A stretch of 64,000 nucleotides of DNA from Vitrella brassicaformis (lineage: Eukaryota > Sar > Vitrellaceae). Made by a program: the position numbers and the translations under genes. Location: positions 159,630 through 223,629 of the forward strand of contig CDMY01001019.1 of the NCBI GenBank assembly GCA_001179505.1, written 5' to 3'. A model generated the notes under the pieces. It saw only the letters and a program-made list of their open reading frames with translations. It had not been told where the DNA came from and made no database searches. Shown here piece after piece: positions 1 through 10,800 of this stretch. The first letter of the stretch is position 1. Every line of letters begins with the position of its first letter.

Positions 1-809
1 CCGTCGGTCGCCGTCTTTTGTCGCTTGGCTGGCCGCTGCCCGTCGTCTCTGTTGTTGCTGTCGATGGCCTTGAGGAGGCTGGCGGGGCAGGTCTCGAGCA
101 AAAGGGGCACCCCCTCTGCAGCCGACTGCATCGGCGCCACGCGGATGTCATCTGACCGGACGAGCGGCGCAATCAGGCTGGCCAGCGAGTGATACGCCTG
201 TCGGAACATACGGACGTTATGCGGCAGCCAGGGGGTCTTGTGGAGGACGTCACTCGCCCTCTTGAGCTCCTTTTCGCTCCCGCAAGCATCGCACGCCCGC
301 TTGAAGGCCTCTGGTGAGTCGAACGCCTCGCCAAACGCCTCAATGAATCGCCCCCATCGCGTTGCTCCGCTTTGGTCGCCGGCCGGAGTGTGTGCCTTGG
401 ATGATGAGGTGGCGGTGTCGCCGGCCAGCTTGATGTGTTCCTGAAGCTCCAAACGGTCCAGCAGGAGCTCGGAGAGCGACACGGGTGCGTCGAGACCAAT
501 GTAGCCCACAGTGCCCTTGTGTGCGCGGATGTAAGCAAGCAGGGCTTTATAGCTCTCGTCGCGCGACGGGCCAGCATCGGGAAGGTTTGAGGCGGGGAAG
601 CACTCGGTCAGGCGGAACACCGGCGGCTGGCCAGCGGCGTCGGAGGACAAGCAGCCCCGTGAGACCCACACGGCTCGGCCAGCCTCCTGCACACACGCGC
701 AGATCAGCATGATTCCCGAACACAGCCATGCGGTGCGATGCGATGCGATGACTATCTGACTGACCTTTGCGCCGCTCCAGTCGATACCGATCACCACCTC
801 TTGGGTCAT
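1..809 (-). CDS. DUF429-type predicted RNase H-like protein, partial at 3' end
   Basis: Two exons read on the minus strand: 809-765, which starts MTQEVVIGIDWSGAK, and 686 to the window edge. The splice GCAAAG|GTCAGT...GCAG|GAGGCT joins them in phase 0 and gives IDWSGAKEAGRAVWVSRG. An N-terminal GIDWSGA-type strand followed by AGR.VW is the signature I associate with DUF429/COG2410 proteins, predicted nucleases with an RNase H fold in which the early Asp is the metal ligand. About 240 residues are visible, with no stop before position 1, so the C-terminus is missing. The start codon is the first in-frame ATG and is divergent from the kinase gene about 320 bp away. A DUF429-like fold is likely; substrate and function are unknown. 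Confidence 0.7.
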   Translation of the reverse strand, partial: MTQEVVIGIDWSGAKVSQIVIASHRTAWLCSGIMLICACVQEAGRAVWVSRGCLSSDAAGQPPVFRLTECFPASNLPDAGPSRDESYKALLAYIRAHKGTVGYIGLDAPVSLSELLLDRLELQEHIKLAGDTATSSSKAHTPAGDQSGATRWGRFIEAFGEAFDSPEAFKRACDACGSEKELKRASDVLHKTPWLPHNVRMFRQAYHSLASLIAPLVRSDDIRVAPMQSAAEGVPLLLETCPASLLKAIDSNNRDDGQRPAKRQKTATD

Positions 810-1131
810 GCTGTGTGTTGGGAGGCGGAAACTGAGAGGAGAAAGAAGCTCTCTCTCTGCGACCTCAAAAGCTCGCAGCCATGTCGCCCGTCTTCTCTTG
901 GTGTTTTTTCTCTCTCCTTCTTCCCGTAGCAACAACAGCGCAGAGGGAAGAAGGATTTCGCGAAAAAATCTCGGCAAATTGCGATCTGTCCTGATGGCGT
1001 CGGCTGCGGACCCTCACATCGCATCGCGAACGCCGAAGGCTGTCTGTCCTCGCCATCGACGTTACGGCCCGATGAGCTCGACCAACGCATCCTGACGTGC
1101 CTTTCTGCACCTGTGTTGACGCGCCGCCGTC

Positions 1132-4100
1132 ATGCATCGCTCTCGCCAGTCGCACGCATCGGACGAGCAGCGGCTCCAGAGCATCTATGCAGTCGACAGC
1201 AGACTCTCTCGACGACACCCGAACCAGCCACAGCCACGAGAGGAGCCCTCCAGTCGTCATGGTGACTCGCCCCGCAGCCAGCGAACAACGCGTTATGGCG
1301 GGTCGCCTGGGGATAGGGACCAGGGAGAGATGGTCAACGGAGAAGGGAAGCACCTTCGGAACGGCTACAACAGCAGGCAGCCTCACCCGCTGTCAAACAC
1401 TAGCACAGGTGGGTGGGCCAGCCACCTGGACAACACAACACAACAGAACATACAAGGGAAGGGGGAAAGACAGCAAAGCGGCTGGCCTGTCTGTCTGTCT
1501 ATCTGTCTGTGTCCATCTATCTATCTGTGTATGTGTTTATCTGTCTATCTATCAGGTCTCGGCATATCGAGTGGTGTGCCGGGCAGCAGCGCAGGCGTGA
1601 GCGGCAAGAGCTCAGCATCCGACCTCAGCCAGCTGCCGGCCCGTCGTTTGTTTGACAAGAAGGGCTTGTCGGTCAGCACAGCGCGTCCCCCGTCCCCCCC
1701 GCTGTCCAACCCCTCCAACCCCATCTCACCCGGTGGTGACACGCGCTACACCAAGTCGCCCACGGCGCACCAGATCGTCAAAGAGGCCAGAGAGTTCGCC
1801 GCCAACCACAGTCACACCACCACTGCCCGCGATGCGGCCGGGAGGATGTCGAGACGGCCGCATCCCCTCGATGAGCGTCTGTCCCCCTTCCACGAGAGCC
1901 AGCAGCCCTCTCCCCCCCTGGCGAAGCTGGCCAACGGCGTATCGCCCGCATCAGCACCCGGACCCATCAACCTGGGCCCTCTCGACGAGGACGTGTCGGG
2001 CGGCCCCACTCACCGTCGTGGCTACATCGCCCCTCGCGCATGTGGGTCGGCGCCCACATCGTCTCAGCACGGCAAGAGCGGCGAGGCCCAGGAGGGCGTG
2101 CGGGACCGTTTCCGCTGGGGCGGTCGAGAGGGGAGGTCGCTTCTGAGTATAGCCGGGTCCAACATCGCTTCAGATCGCCAGTCGGGAGGCAGCAGCCCCT
2201 CATCGGATCGCACGACACCTCAGTCTGGTGGCGGCCTGTCGAGTCGTCAACTGCCGCCTGGAGGCAGTGGTGGAGGCAGGCTGGACGAAAACATGGCCAA
2301 GCTCGCCCAGTTTGGGCAAGTGCCACAGGTTCCTCGTGGCGACAGCGAGTCGCCGCCCCCTCAGCCCCCGCTGCCCTTCCCTCCAGGCCGTGTTCGCCCT
2401 ACCACGGGTCTGCGAGTCGACACAGATGCGGATGTGAGTGAGGGAGTCGGAGGGGCACCCAGCAGCACGGGCAGCGGTAAGAGCATCGGCAGCCTTGGCA
2501 GTGGAGGCGGCCGCAGGTTCAGGGTGGCAGGGACGCCTGGAGGTGAGGCCGGCTCCGACCGTCGTCCGCCCTCGATAGGGTCGGGCGGCCACGGCCGGCA
2601 GCCGCCAAGCGACAGCGGGGGCAGCGACACGACATCCAACCCCTCACCGCAGGAGCAGCGGCTCAACCTCGGCCACTGGAGCACCGATCCAGACATGCCT
2701 GTCCCCACCTTGCCACCGCCCCCACCCATGACGGTCTCGCCGAGCGGCAGCCCGCACAGCGTCTCCCCTGGGGCTCGGCCCACCCAGTCGCCTCATCTTC
2801 GCTACAGCATCAATAATCGGCAGTCTCCATCGGCAGGAGGGTCTACTGGGGGTGGCAGCTCGCGGCACGGCAGCTCGAGTGGCCGTCGGTACAAGATGGG
2901 CACGGGCTCTGGCGAGGGGTCCAGCCCCCGGTTTCCCCCCATCCACCCCAACACGTGGAAGGCCGACCCACCCAAGACCATCCTGCCGCCCATTGCCAAC
3001 ATTGGGGGAGGAGACAGAGACAGGAGCCGGCCCCCGACATTCATCCCACCCACCGACCCCCTCACCCCAAAGCGTAACTTCAGCAGGAGTCGGCAGCTGG
3101 ACTATGAGGTGCCCCGGCGCGAATCTGACCCGCTTTATCCGATGGGTCGCCCCCCGCCCCCTCCGGCCGTGTCGCTCCTGGCCATGCAGCGCAGGCAGCC
3201 CCCCAGCCCGGAGGAGGGGGCGCTGTCCAGCCCTGGACCGAGGGCCACCCATCGCATCGACCTGGGCCCGCTGCAGACGCCACCGCGGCGCAAGAAGGGG
3301 GGCATGAACGGGGCTGGGGCTGGTGGTGGCGGTGGTGGTGGTGGTGAGGACAGCGATGACATGTTGCTGCCTGCTGTGGATATAGTGAGTCGGCATTCGT
3401 CTCCGGGCGGGTCGAGCTCCCGTCGGTCGCCAGGCGACCCCCTGGGCGATGTGGCGGAGTGGGACAGCTTACTGGCGCGACAAACGTCGACCGAGCGTGC
3501 GAGAGGCGGGCCGGACGGCAGTGCCACCCACACGAGGCCGCGCCAGAGGACGTCGGGGGGAGGCAGGAGCAAGGAGGACTCCCTGTCGATGTCGCAGTCG
3601 TGCTCGTTGCTGGACAGTGAGGACTTCCTATCCCCCGACCCGCAGGCCATCGCGTCCGACAACTCTTTGAGCTTCAGCGTGAGCCAGCCGCACGCGTCAC
3701 CCGACCGCGTGAGAGACCTAGAGGACTCCTTCTCCTCAGCCACCTCGCCAGTCCCCGAGCGCAAGACCGAAAGCGCACATTCGGCCATCCGTGGAGGGCG
3801 TGACCCTCTATCCCGGTCACGATCGCCGAGGCTGCGACCGCTGCAGAAGGCGGGCACTGTGGACGGCGCTGATGGGCACCGGGAGGGTGTCACCCCGTCC
3901 CCCCCACCCAGGGCACCAGCCAAGCTCCCGCACACACCGCAGGGTCGGCCCCGCCCCCCCGTGAGCCCCCGAAGCCCTCACCCGTCGGGCGCCTCGTCAG
4001 CCCCTGCATCCCGTCATGGGAGTCGCCCGCGCCCTCTCGACCGTGACACCAGTCGGCCGTCGTCTCGCCAGCGGCTGGCCGAGTCTCGCCAAGGGGGCTA

Positions 4101-6136
4101 CGAGCTGTTTGTGCAGGCGCCAGATGAGGAGGGGGAGAGGTCCGCCGGGGCAGGGGATGCCACTGGTGAGCGTCGCGACAGTGGGTCCAACGTGACGTCG
4201 CATCGCGAGTGGGTAGCTGCTCGGCAGGGGGCGTTCGACAGCCATCGTGGTGGGGGCAGGAGGCGCCCACCACGGATCGGCGAAGTAGACGAGGAGGAGG
4301 AGGAGGAGGAGGAGGTCGAGGCAGCAGAGGGCAGTGAGAGCGACGAATCGCTTGGCGGCGTCAACCTGGAGGACTCCAGCACCAAGTTCGAGGACCTGCC
4401 CCCGCCCTCCATCATGCGGTCCGGCACGCAGCAGTATGTCCACGAGCAGCAGAAAGCGACCGCAAGACGTCCTGGTACGACTCCCGGCATGATTGGTGGC
4501 GGCAGCAGGGGGGGAGCAGGCGTCGCGTCGCCCCCGGGCAGCCCGCATTCGCCTGTGGAGGGATCGAGTGTGCGTTGGATTCGCGGAGGTGTGATAGGTC
4601 AGGGCCAGCTGGGCAGGGTGTATGAGGGCATGGAGGTGCGGACGGGTCGGCGGATAGCGGTCAAGGAGTTGCTGGTGGACGAGGCAGCCGACAAGAAGTT
4701 CATCGACCAGCACATGCATGAGATCAACCTCTACCAGGAGCTCAGACATGAACACATCGTCTCATACCTTGGTGAGTTAATCAGGGAGGGAGGGAGGGAC
4801 GGAGGGAGTGACGCACAGAGAGACGCGAGCAGGAGGGATACACCCACCTACCTGTGAATGTGACCAATATGGCCCACGTGGATGCAGGCCACGACAAGAT
4901 CGACGGCTGCGTGTACATTTACATGGAGTTCATGCCGGGGGGGTCGCTGGCACAGATGCTGACGCGCTTCGGTGCATTTGAGGAGGAGACCATCGCAACC
5001 TACACACGACACGTACTCGAGGGGCTCAAATACCTGCACGACAGAAACATCATGCACAGGTAGGTGGGCGGGCACAGGTGGGTGGGTGCGATTTGTCTGT
5101 CATATGATATATATATGTCAACCACCGACAGACAGACAGACACAGACAGACACAGACAGACAGGCGCAAGCACGAGACAGATGGACTGGATTGATGGCTG
5201 GATGTATGTGTGTGTATTGTCATAATGTGTCATGTCACGTCAGAGATGTCAAGGGCGGCAACATCCTCGTCGACACTGAGGGCAACGCCAAGCTGGCCGA
5301 CTTCGGCTGCTCCAGGAAAGCCGAACGGTCGATGGCAACCACCATCAAAGGTCGGTACACGCACCCCCACACCCCGACATCTGTTCCTTCCCTCCCTTCC
5401 ACCCACCCGACCAACATCTGTCTGTAATGCATTCAATGGCATGACACAGGTACCCTGCCGTGGACGGCTCCGGAGGTGATTCACCAGAAGGGTTACGGGC
5501 GCAAGGCGGACATCTGGTCACTTGGGGGTGTGGTGGTCGAGATGGCCCAGGCCCACCACCCATGGGACTCGTTCGACAACCAGATGGCCGCTATGCTCAA
5601 GATCGGATTCTCACAGGAGACACCCAACATACCCAAACACCTCTCACACGTAGCTAAGGTACCCACACACACACACAGACAGACAGACAGACGTGCTGAG
5701 GTCATCTTTTCATTTCTTGCCTGCCTGATTCATTCAGGATTTCTTGGAGCGTTGTTTCCAGCGCGACCCCGACCGTCGCTCCACGGCCGAGGATCTGCTG
5801 ACGCACCCCTTTATCACGCGACGCCTCGACGACCCCCTGCCGCCACCCATCCCGCCATCACAACCCTCTTCACCCACCGACCCACAGCCCCCGCAACTTC
5901 CCGGCCACCAACAGCAACCCGAGGCCCCTGCTGCTGCTGCTGCTAGTCCATCCGATGGTGAGGGCGGCGGTGCAAGTGGGCTGTGGTGGACCCGGCTCCC
6001 AAGCAAACTGGCAGAAGCCGGTGGGGCCAGCAACAACGCTGCTGCTGCTGCTGATGCGGGTGATGCGGGTGATGGTGGTGCGGACAGAGGATGGTCGGGC
6101 GAAGGGTCAGATGGATGCACGGGGGGCGCGTCGTAG
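1132..6136 (+). CDS. Large MAPKKK-like serine/threonine protein kinase
   Basis: Exons 1132-4771 (possibly interrupted by an in-frame intron 1409-1555), 4888-5059, 5244-5350, 5450-5658 and 5738-6136; all phases close, giving 1508 residues, or 1459 if the first intron is spliced. Residues about 1-1140 are Pro/Ser/Gly/Arg-rich and probably disordered, with a poly-Gly run near 3325-3350 and an acidic Glu run near 4288-4320. The kinase domain is C-terminal: Gly loop [11 protein letters not shown], catalytic lysine in IAVKEL, alpha-C HEIN, catalytic loop [13 protein letters not shown], then [10 protein letters not shown] and DIWSLGG. A HRDVKGGN loop with a GT.PW.APEV activation segment is typical of STE11/MAPKKK kinases, so it should phosphorylate a MAPKK or similar target. 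All catalytic residues are present. The tail after the domain is Pro/Gln/Ala-rich and ends at TAG 6134-6136. Confidence 0.88.
1409..1555 (+). other. Probable in-frame (3n, stop-free) intron in the kinase gene
   Basis: The sequence runs from CACAG|GTGGGTGG to TATCAG|GTCTCG and is 147 nt, exactly 49 codons, with no stop. It carries the CTGT/CTAT tracts seen in the other introns and would encode an odd Cys/Leu/Ser stretch inside a Pro/Ser-rich region. It is probably an intron, and retaining it would still give an open product. Confidence 0.6.
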
Positions 6137-6912
6137 CTGCAAGGAAGCAAGAAAGGAAAGACACTGACCCCAACGAATGAATGGATGTGTACAGACAAAC
6201 GGTCTGAGGGCAGATGGGGGGCAGACAGACAGTTGTCAACTGAGTCACAATTTGTTGGTTGGGGTGGGTGCACGTCATCAATCGTGTGTTCGTGAATCAA
6301 TCGCGCCCCTGTCTGGTCGCTCATCTGCAGTCCGTCTCTCTGGTCCGATCCACCCTTGCTGCTCTCTTCTTTGACGCTTCCTTCTTTTTGAGACGAACGA
6401 CGGACCAGACAGACAGACAGGGAGGAGGGAGGGAGGGAGGGCATTGGCTCGGTTGAATGCGCTGTCTGGTGCGGATGGATGGATGAATTGCATTGCATGC
6501 CGCCGACCAGCCAGAGAAGATGGCAAGCGCGTGCCCATGCCCCATTTTGCTCACTTGGGAGGGCTCAATCGCGCGTGTGGTGGGTGGGTGTATGTGGTCA
6601 CTCACGCCTCTCGATGATTGACTGACACTTGTTGGTGTTCGTTATTTGCAAACAAACAATTGCGTGCGTGTCTGCGCGGCGTGTGTCGTGTCGTGTCTGT
6701 GTCCTGTCGTGTGGTGTGGTGGTTGTCGCGTGGCGTGTGTAAATACATACGTTAGTTAACTCAAGCAACGAGTGGGCGAACGCGAGTCCGATTTGATGCC
6801 GACAGGTGCAGACAAACGGGATGTAGCCATCGACGCGCGCACCTCACCTCCCCCAGCCCAGCCAGTGAGAGGGAGAGTGAGAGAGGCAGTATGCATTATA
6901 TGCAGAGAGTGA
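6137..6912. other. Intergenic between kinase gene and convergent minus gene; no gene seen
   Basis: This holds the kinase 3' flank, a GGGA/CAGA simple-repeat stretch near 6405-6440 and GTGT-rich sequence near 6660-6740. Open frames here are short and full of repeat-encoded residues. I see no gene. Confidence 0.6.
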
Positions 6913-7547
6913 TCAACCTCCGCTACTGTCGCTCTGGTTGCTTTGCTTGTGTTGTTTCTTGTGCTGTAGTATCATCTTCCACACTTGATGCCGCTCCTCG
7001 CTCCGCAAATCAGACACCTTCACCACACTCACATGGCTGCACACACACACACGCACTTTCTCTGTCTTTGCCGATGGTGCGTCTGTCTGTCTGTCTGTCT
7101 GTGCGCGTACGTCTGGTTGGGGCAGTTTCTCTTGAGCATGACGTATCCGTGGTACAGCCGCCAAAGCGTCGGACATGAGTACTCCACCGGCTCCACCAAA
7201 CCCCTCACTATCTCCTTCTGACCTCCACATCCCCGCCAACACACAACTCACAATTCGCAATGCAATGAACACGTACGTCCCCGGCTTGAGCCGACAGATC
7301 TCACCTTGCACACAGTGCACATCTTGGTGGCTTTCCACTTGAACACACGCCTCTCGAGGAAGGCCTCCACCTCATCCATCTGAGGGGCGCCATGACTCAA
7401 GGCCCACTCGGGATGAGGCCGCGGTGGTCCTGCTCCTCCTGACGGACGTGCTGCTGATGGTGGTGCAGTTGGCGCAGCAGCGGATGACAGCAGCCTCCTG
7501 CAGAGGGGGATTCGACGCGCAGCGTGTGATAACGAGCAAGACAGCAT
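6913..7547 (-). CDS. Small protein with probable mitochondrial presequence, family unknown
   Basis: Three minus-strand exons: 7547-7305, 7217-7111 and 7036-6913 (stop 6915-6913). Their lengths sum to 474 nt, 157 residues. I chose the ATG at 7547 because the first 25 residues, MLSCSLSHAARRIPLCRRLL..., are Arg/Ser/Leu-rich without acidic residues, as expected of a mitochondrial targeting presequence. The rest includes MCTVCKKEIVRGLVEPVEY and NCPNQTHVSVVKVSDLRSEE, so there is a CxxC pair and two further cysteines that could bind metal. I do not recognise the family; a mitochondrial ribosomal or assembly fact is possible but unproven. The first intron's acceptor (GGTCAG|AAGGAG) was picked because it keeps phase and coding character. 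Confidence 0.6.
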
Positions 7548-7572
7548 TCCCCAGCCCGTTAGGTTTCGCGCC

Positions 7573-7591
7573 AAACCCTGAACCCTAACCC
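7573..7591. promoter_or_regulatory. Telo-box-like motif between divergent genes
   Basis: AAACCCTGAACCCTAACCC lies 26-44 bp upstream of the ATG at 7547 (minus) and about 220 bp upstream of the ATG at 7808 (plus). It reads as almost three plant-type telomere units. In plants, telo-boxes mark promoters of translation and ribosomal genes; a similar role here is inference. Confidence 0.45.
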
Positions 7592-7807
7592 CTATCCTGA
7601 GAGAGAAACCCAAGACAGAACTCCCCTTCCCGAATACATACAATCGCACCGCAGCAACGCGAGCGCGCCTAACTGAACTCAAGGATCTCTCTCGCGGCCA
7701 GATAGGACCTTCCCCGCAGCAGCGCCGCTCGCTGACACGACGACAGACGACAGACTGAAGCCAGCAGCGCACAGCCGCATGGAGGCAGCCTGACAGCCCC
7801 TCCGTTG

Positions 7808-10800
7808 ATGAGACCATCGCAGCCACTCGATATGAGTAAATCGCAGCCGAGTCCGTCAGCCCCGAGAGCGTCTCAGTTCCTGCCGATGGACGCCAGCTTG
7901 GCTGATCCGCATCACTGCGAGGCCTCTGCCACGCCGTCGAAGCGGACGAGAGGGCGGGAGAGGGACAGGGGGAGGGAGAGGGGGAGGGGAGGGGCCTGGT
8001 GCGATTTGATCGGGCGCAAGCAGCGCCTGCTGGAGGCCATCGACTCGTTTTTCTATCGCTATACGACCTTTGTGTTCGACCATCCCTGCTGGGTCAGTGA
8101 GTGAGTTGAGTGACCGCACACGCACACAATATGTGCCACGTGCATGTGGGTGGCACAGACAGCACAGAGGGGGACTGGCTGGACTGTGTGAGTATGTTGT
8201 GTGTGTGTCAGTTCCTGTGGGTGCCGGTGGTGGCGTGCGCGCTGATGGGTATGGGTCTGCTCCGCTACAACCCCAACACCGACCCACTCGCCCTCTACGC
8301 CATCCCCAACTCACAGGCCATACACGTACGTTACGTATCCACCCACTCTCACGGAGGATGGATGAGAAATACAACAAACAAACACATTGATCGCATCGCA
8401 CACATGGCTGTCTGTCCCTCCCTCCCCTTCCCTCCCCTCCCCTCCCTCCCGCCCCTGATCGATTTGATCAGGATTGGGACATTCTGACGACCACCTTCGA
8501 GGGCTGGCCTCGGTTCGCCTACTTGATAGTCGACAAGGACCCCTCATCGGACCGCAGCGACCGCACCCACCCACTGGTGCACCCGGACACCCTGCAGGCA
8601 CTGGCAGACCTGCGCGGCAAGATAGAGTCGATCCGCGTTGAGGTGGACGGCCGCGAATACGGCCTGGAGCACGTGTGTGTGCAGGATGGCACCAAGCTCT
8701 GCCAGCATGAGAGCGTCCTGGAGTTCTTCCCCACCGGTCAGTCAGTCAGTCAGTCAGAGAGAGAGCGAGAGAGAGGTGCATGGGTCTTATTTGCCTGTTT
8801 GTTTAATCGATGGATGGCTGGATGGATCGTTGTGCGTGCATGTGCAGGCGACTACAATCGGTCGATCCTTTACCCCAACCACCTGGCTCTGCGCAAGGGC
8901 AGCGGTGCGTTCGTCCGGTGGCCGGTCGATCTGATGGTCGGCGGGGTGACGCCCACGCCAGACGGAAGAAAAGTCGAATCAGCAGAGGGTACACACAGGC
9001 CAGCCTCCATACCTCTCACCCATAATCGGGATGTGTACCTTCCGGTGCTCTCTCTGCGTGTCAGCCTTTTTGTTCCGTTGGGCGTTGCAGGACTACGGGG
9101 GCCACGCCATCGAGGCCGCGACGACCCCAGTGCAGCGGGCGACCGTAGCCTGGGAGAAGGAATTCATCGCAGTGGTGGAGGAGGAGAAGGAAAAGCTGAG
9201 GGATGAGCGGGGCGTGAGGGTCCACCACATCGCTCGACGATCCATCGGTGGGCACACCAAACCCACCGCAACCAACACATATATATGAGAGAGGGGAGGG
9301 AGAGGCAGGCATTGATTTCATTCGTCCATTCATTCATCCGTGTGTGCAGTTGACGAGTTGGAGAAGTCGACGACGCTTGGTTTGTATGACTACGTGCGCT
9401 ACCTCATCGGCGGCATCATCATCTTCACCTACTGCATGCTCGTCAGCTGCTCCACGGACATCTACAAAGCAAAGTACACACACAAACCGACACACAACAA
9501 ACACACCACACCCCTCGTCCCTCCGCTTCTCGCCACACACACAGGCCCGTGTCGGCCTTTTTCGGTTGTGGCGCGGCTGTGTTGGGATTTCTGTTCGGTG
9601 CGGGTGTGTGTTACGCTTTGGGCCTAACCCACGTGCCGCCGACGGAGGCCACTCCGTTCCTGTGCATGGGTATCGGTGTGGACGACATGTTCGTCATCTT
9701 CAACAGCTATGCCCTGGCAGCCAAAATCAGCGACCCACGAAGACGGGTGGCTCTCGCTGTCAAGGACTGCGGTAAGGGAGAGCGGCGGCGGGTGAGTGGC
9801 GAGGGACGGACGTCGATTATGTGTCCTGGGTGTGTGGCTGCCGCAGGCATATCGATCACAATCACGACTCTGACAAACCTGATATCGTTCATTGTGGGTG
9901 CGACGTCGCCGTACCTCGCTATCAGCAACTTCTGCATCGTCACCGCCATGTCTCTGCTGCTGGTACGGACTCATGTAGATAGACATATAACCCATCCACT
10001 CACCCACCCACCATGTGACTGACACCTGCTCCATGCTGTGTTGTGTTGTGTTGTGTGTCATGTGTGTATGGGATGGACGCAGGGGTACTTCTGCGTCTTG
10101 ACCTTCTTCCTGGCGGCCGTGTGCATCGACGCCGAGAGGGAGCACTGCAAGCTGTCCTTCATCGAGGCCTACTGGCCACCCGCCAGGACAAGAAGGAGGA
10201 GAGCCAGGGTCGCTGCAACAGCAAAAACAACACCAGCACAGCAGCAGCAGCAGCAGCAGCCACCCAAGTCTCCATACGCCGCCCCTTCCCCAGCAGGGAA
10301 GGAGGGCCCTTCACCGTTTTCGCCATCGCCCGCCAGCACGGCCGCATCGTCTCTGCGCAATGTTGCCTCGCGCGACGCGTGCAGGGGGGGCGCAGAGAGC
10401 GACGCTGTTGACGACGAGGGTAAGTCTGTGCATACATGTCACGTCTGGGGGGCTTCTCTCTCTGCAGACATTGGTTCAATCATTCACTCATGCTGGTCGA
10501 TGTGTCGGGATGTGATGCGATCGTGTGCGCGCAGCGAATCTGTCGACCTTCGAGCTGGTTGCCAAGCAGCTCTACCATCAGGAGCAGACCATCAAACAGA
10601 GAAGACAGCAGCAGCAGCAGCGGCAAGAGCCATTGCCACAGCACCAACCGCCGGCACAGCCACCGCAGCCAAGGGAGGGTTCGTGTCGCGAGGCGGTGTT
10701 CAGGCCTCGGCTGGCGTACCCGAGTGCGTATCCGTATGAGCGTGGTAGCGAGGGCACTGGCGAGCAGAAGGGGACAATCGGCAGGTGGTTCAGGTGGCTC

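Noticed and set aside
865-1386. 173-codon minus-strand open frame
   Set aside because: It overlaps the start of the kinase gene in antisense, its composition follows GC-rich codon shadowing, and no domain or splice logic supports it.
2644-3396. 250-codon minus-strand open frame opposite the kinase N-terminus
   Set aside because: Antisense shadow of a long Pro/Ser/Gly-rich GC-rich exon.
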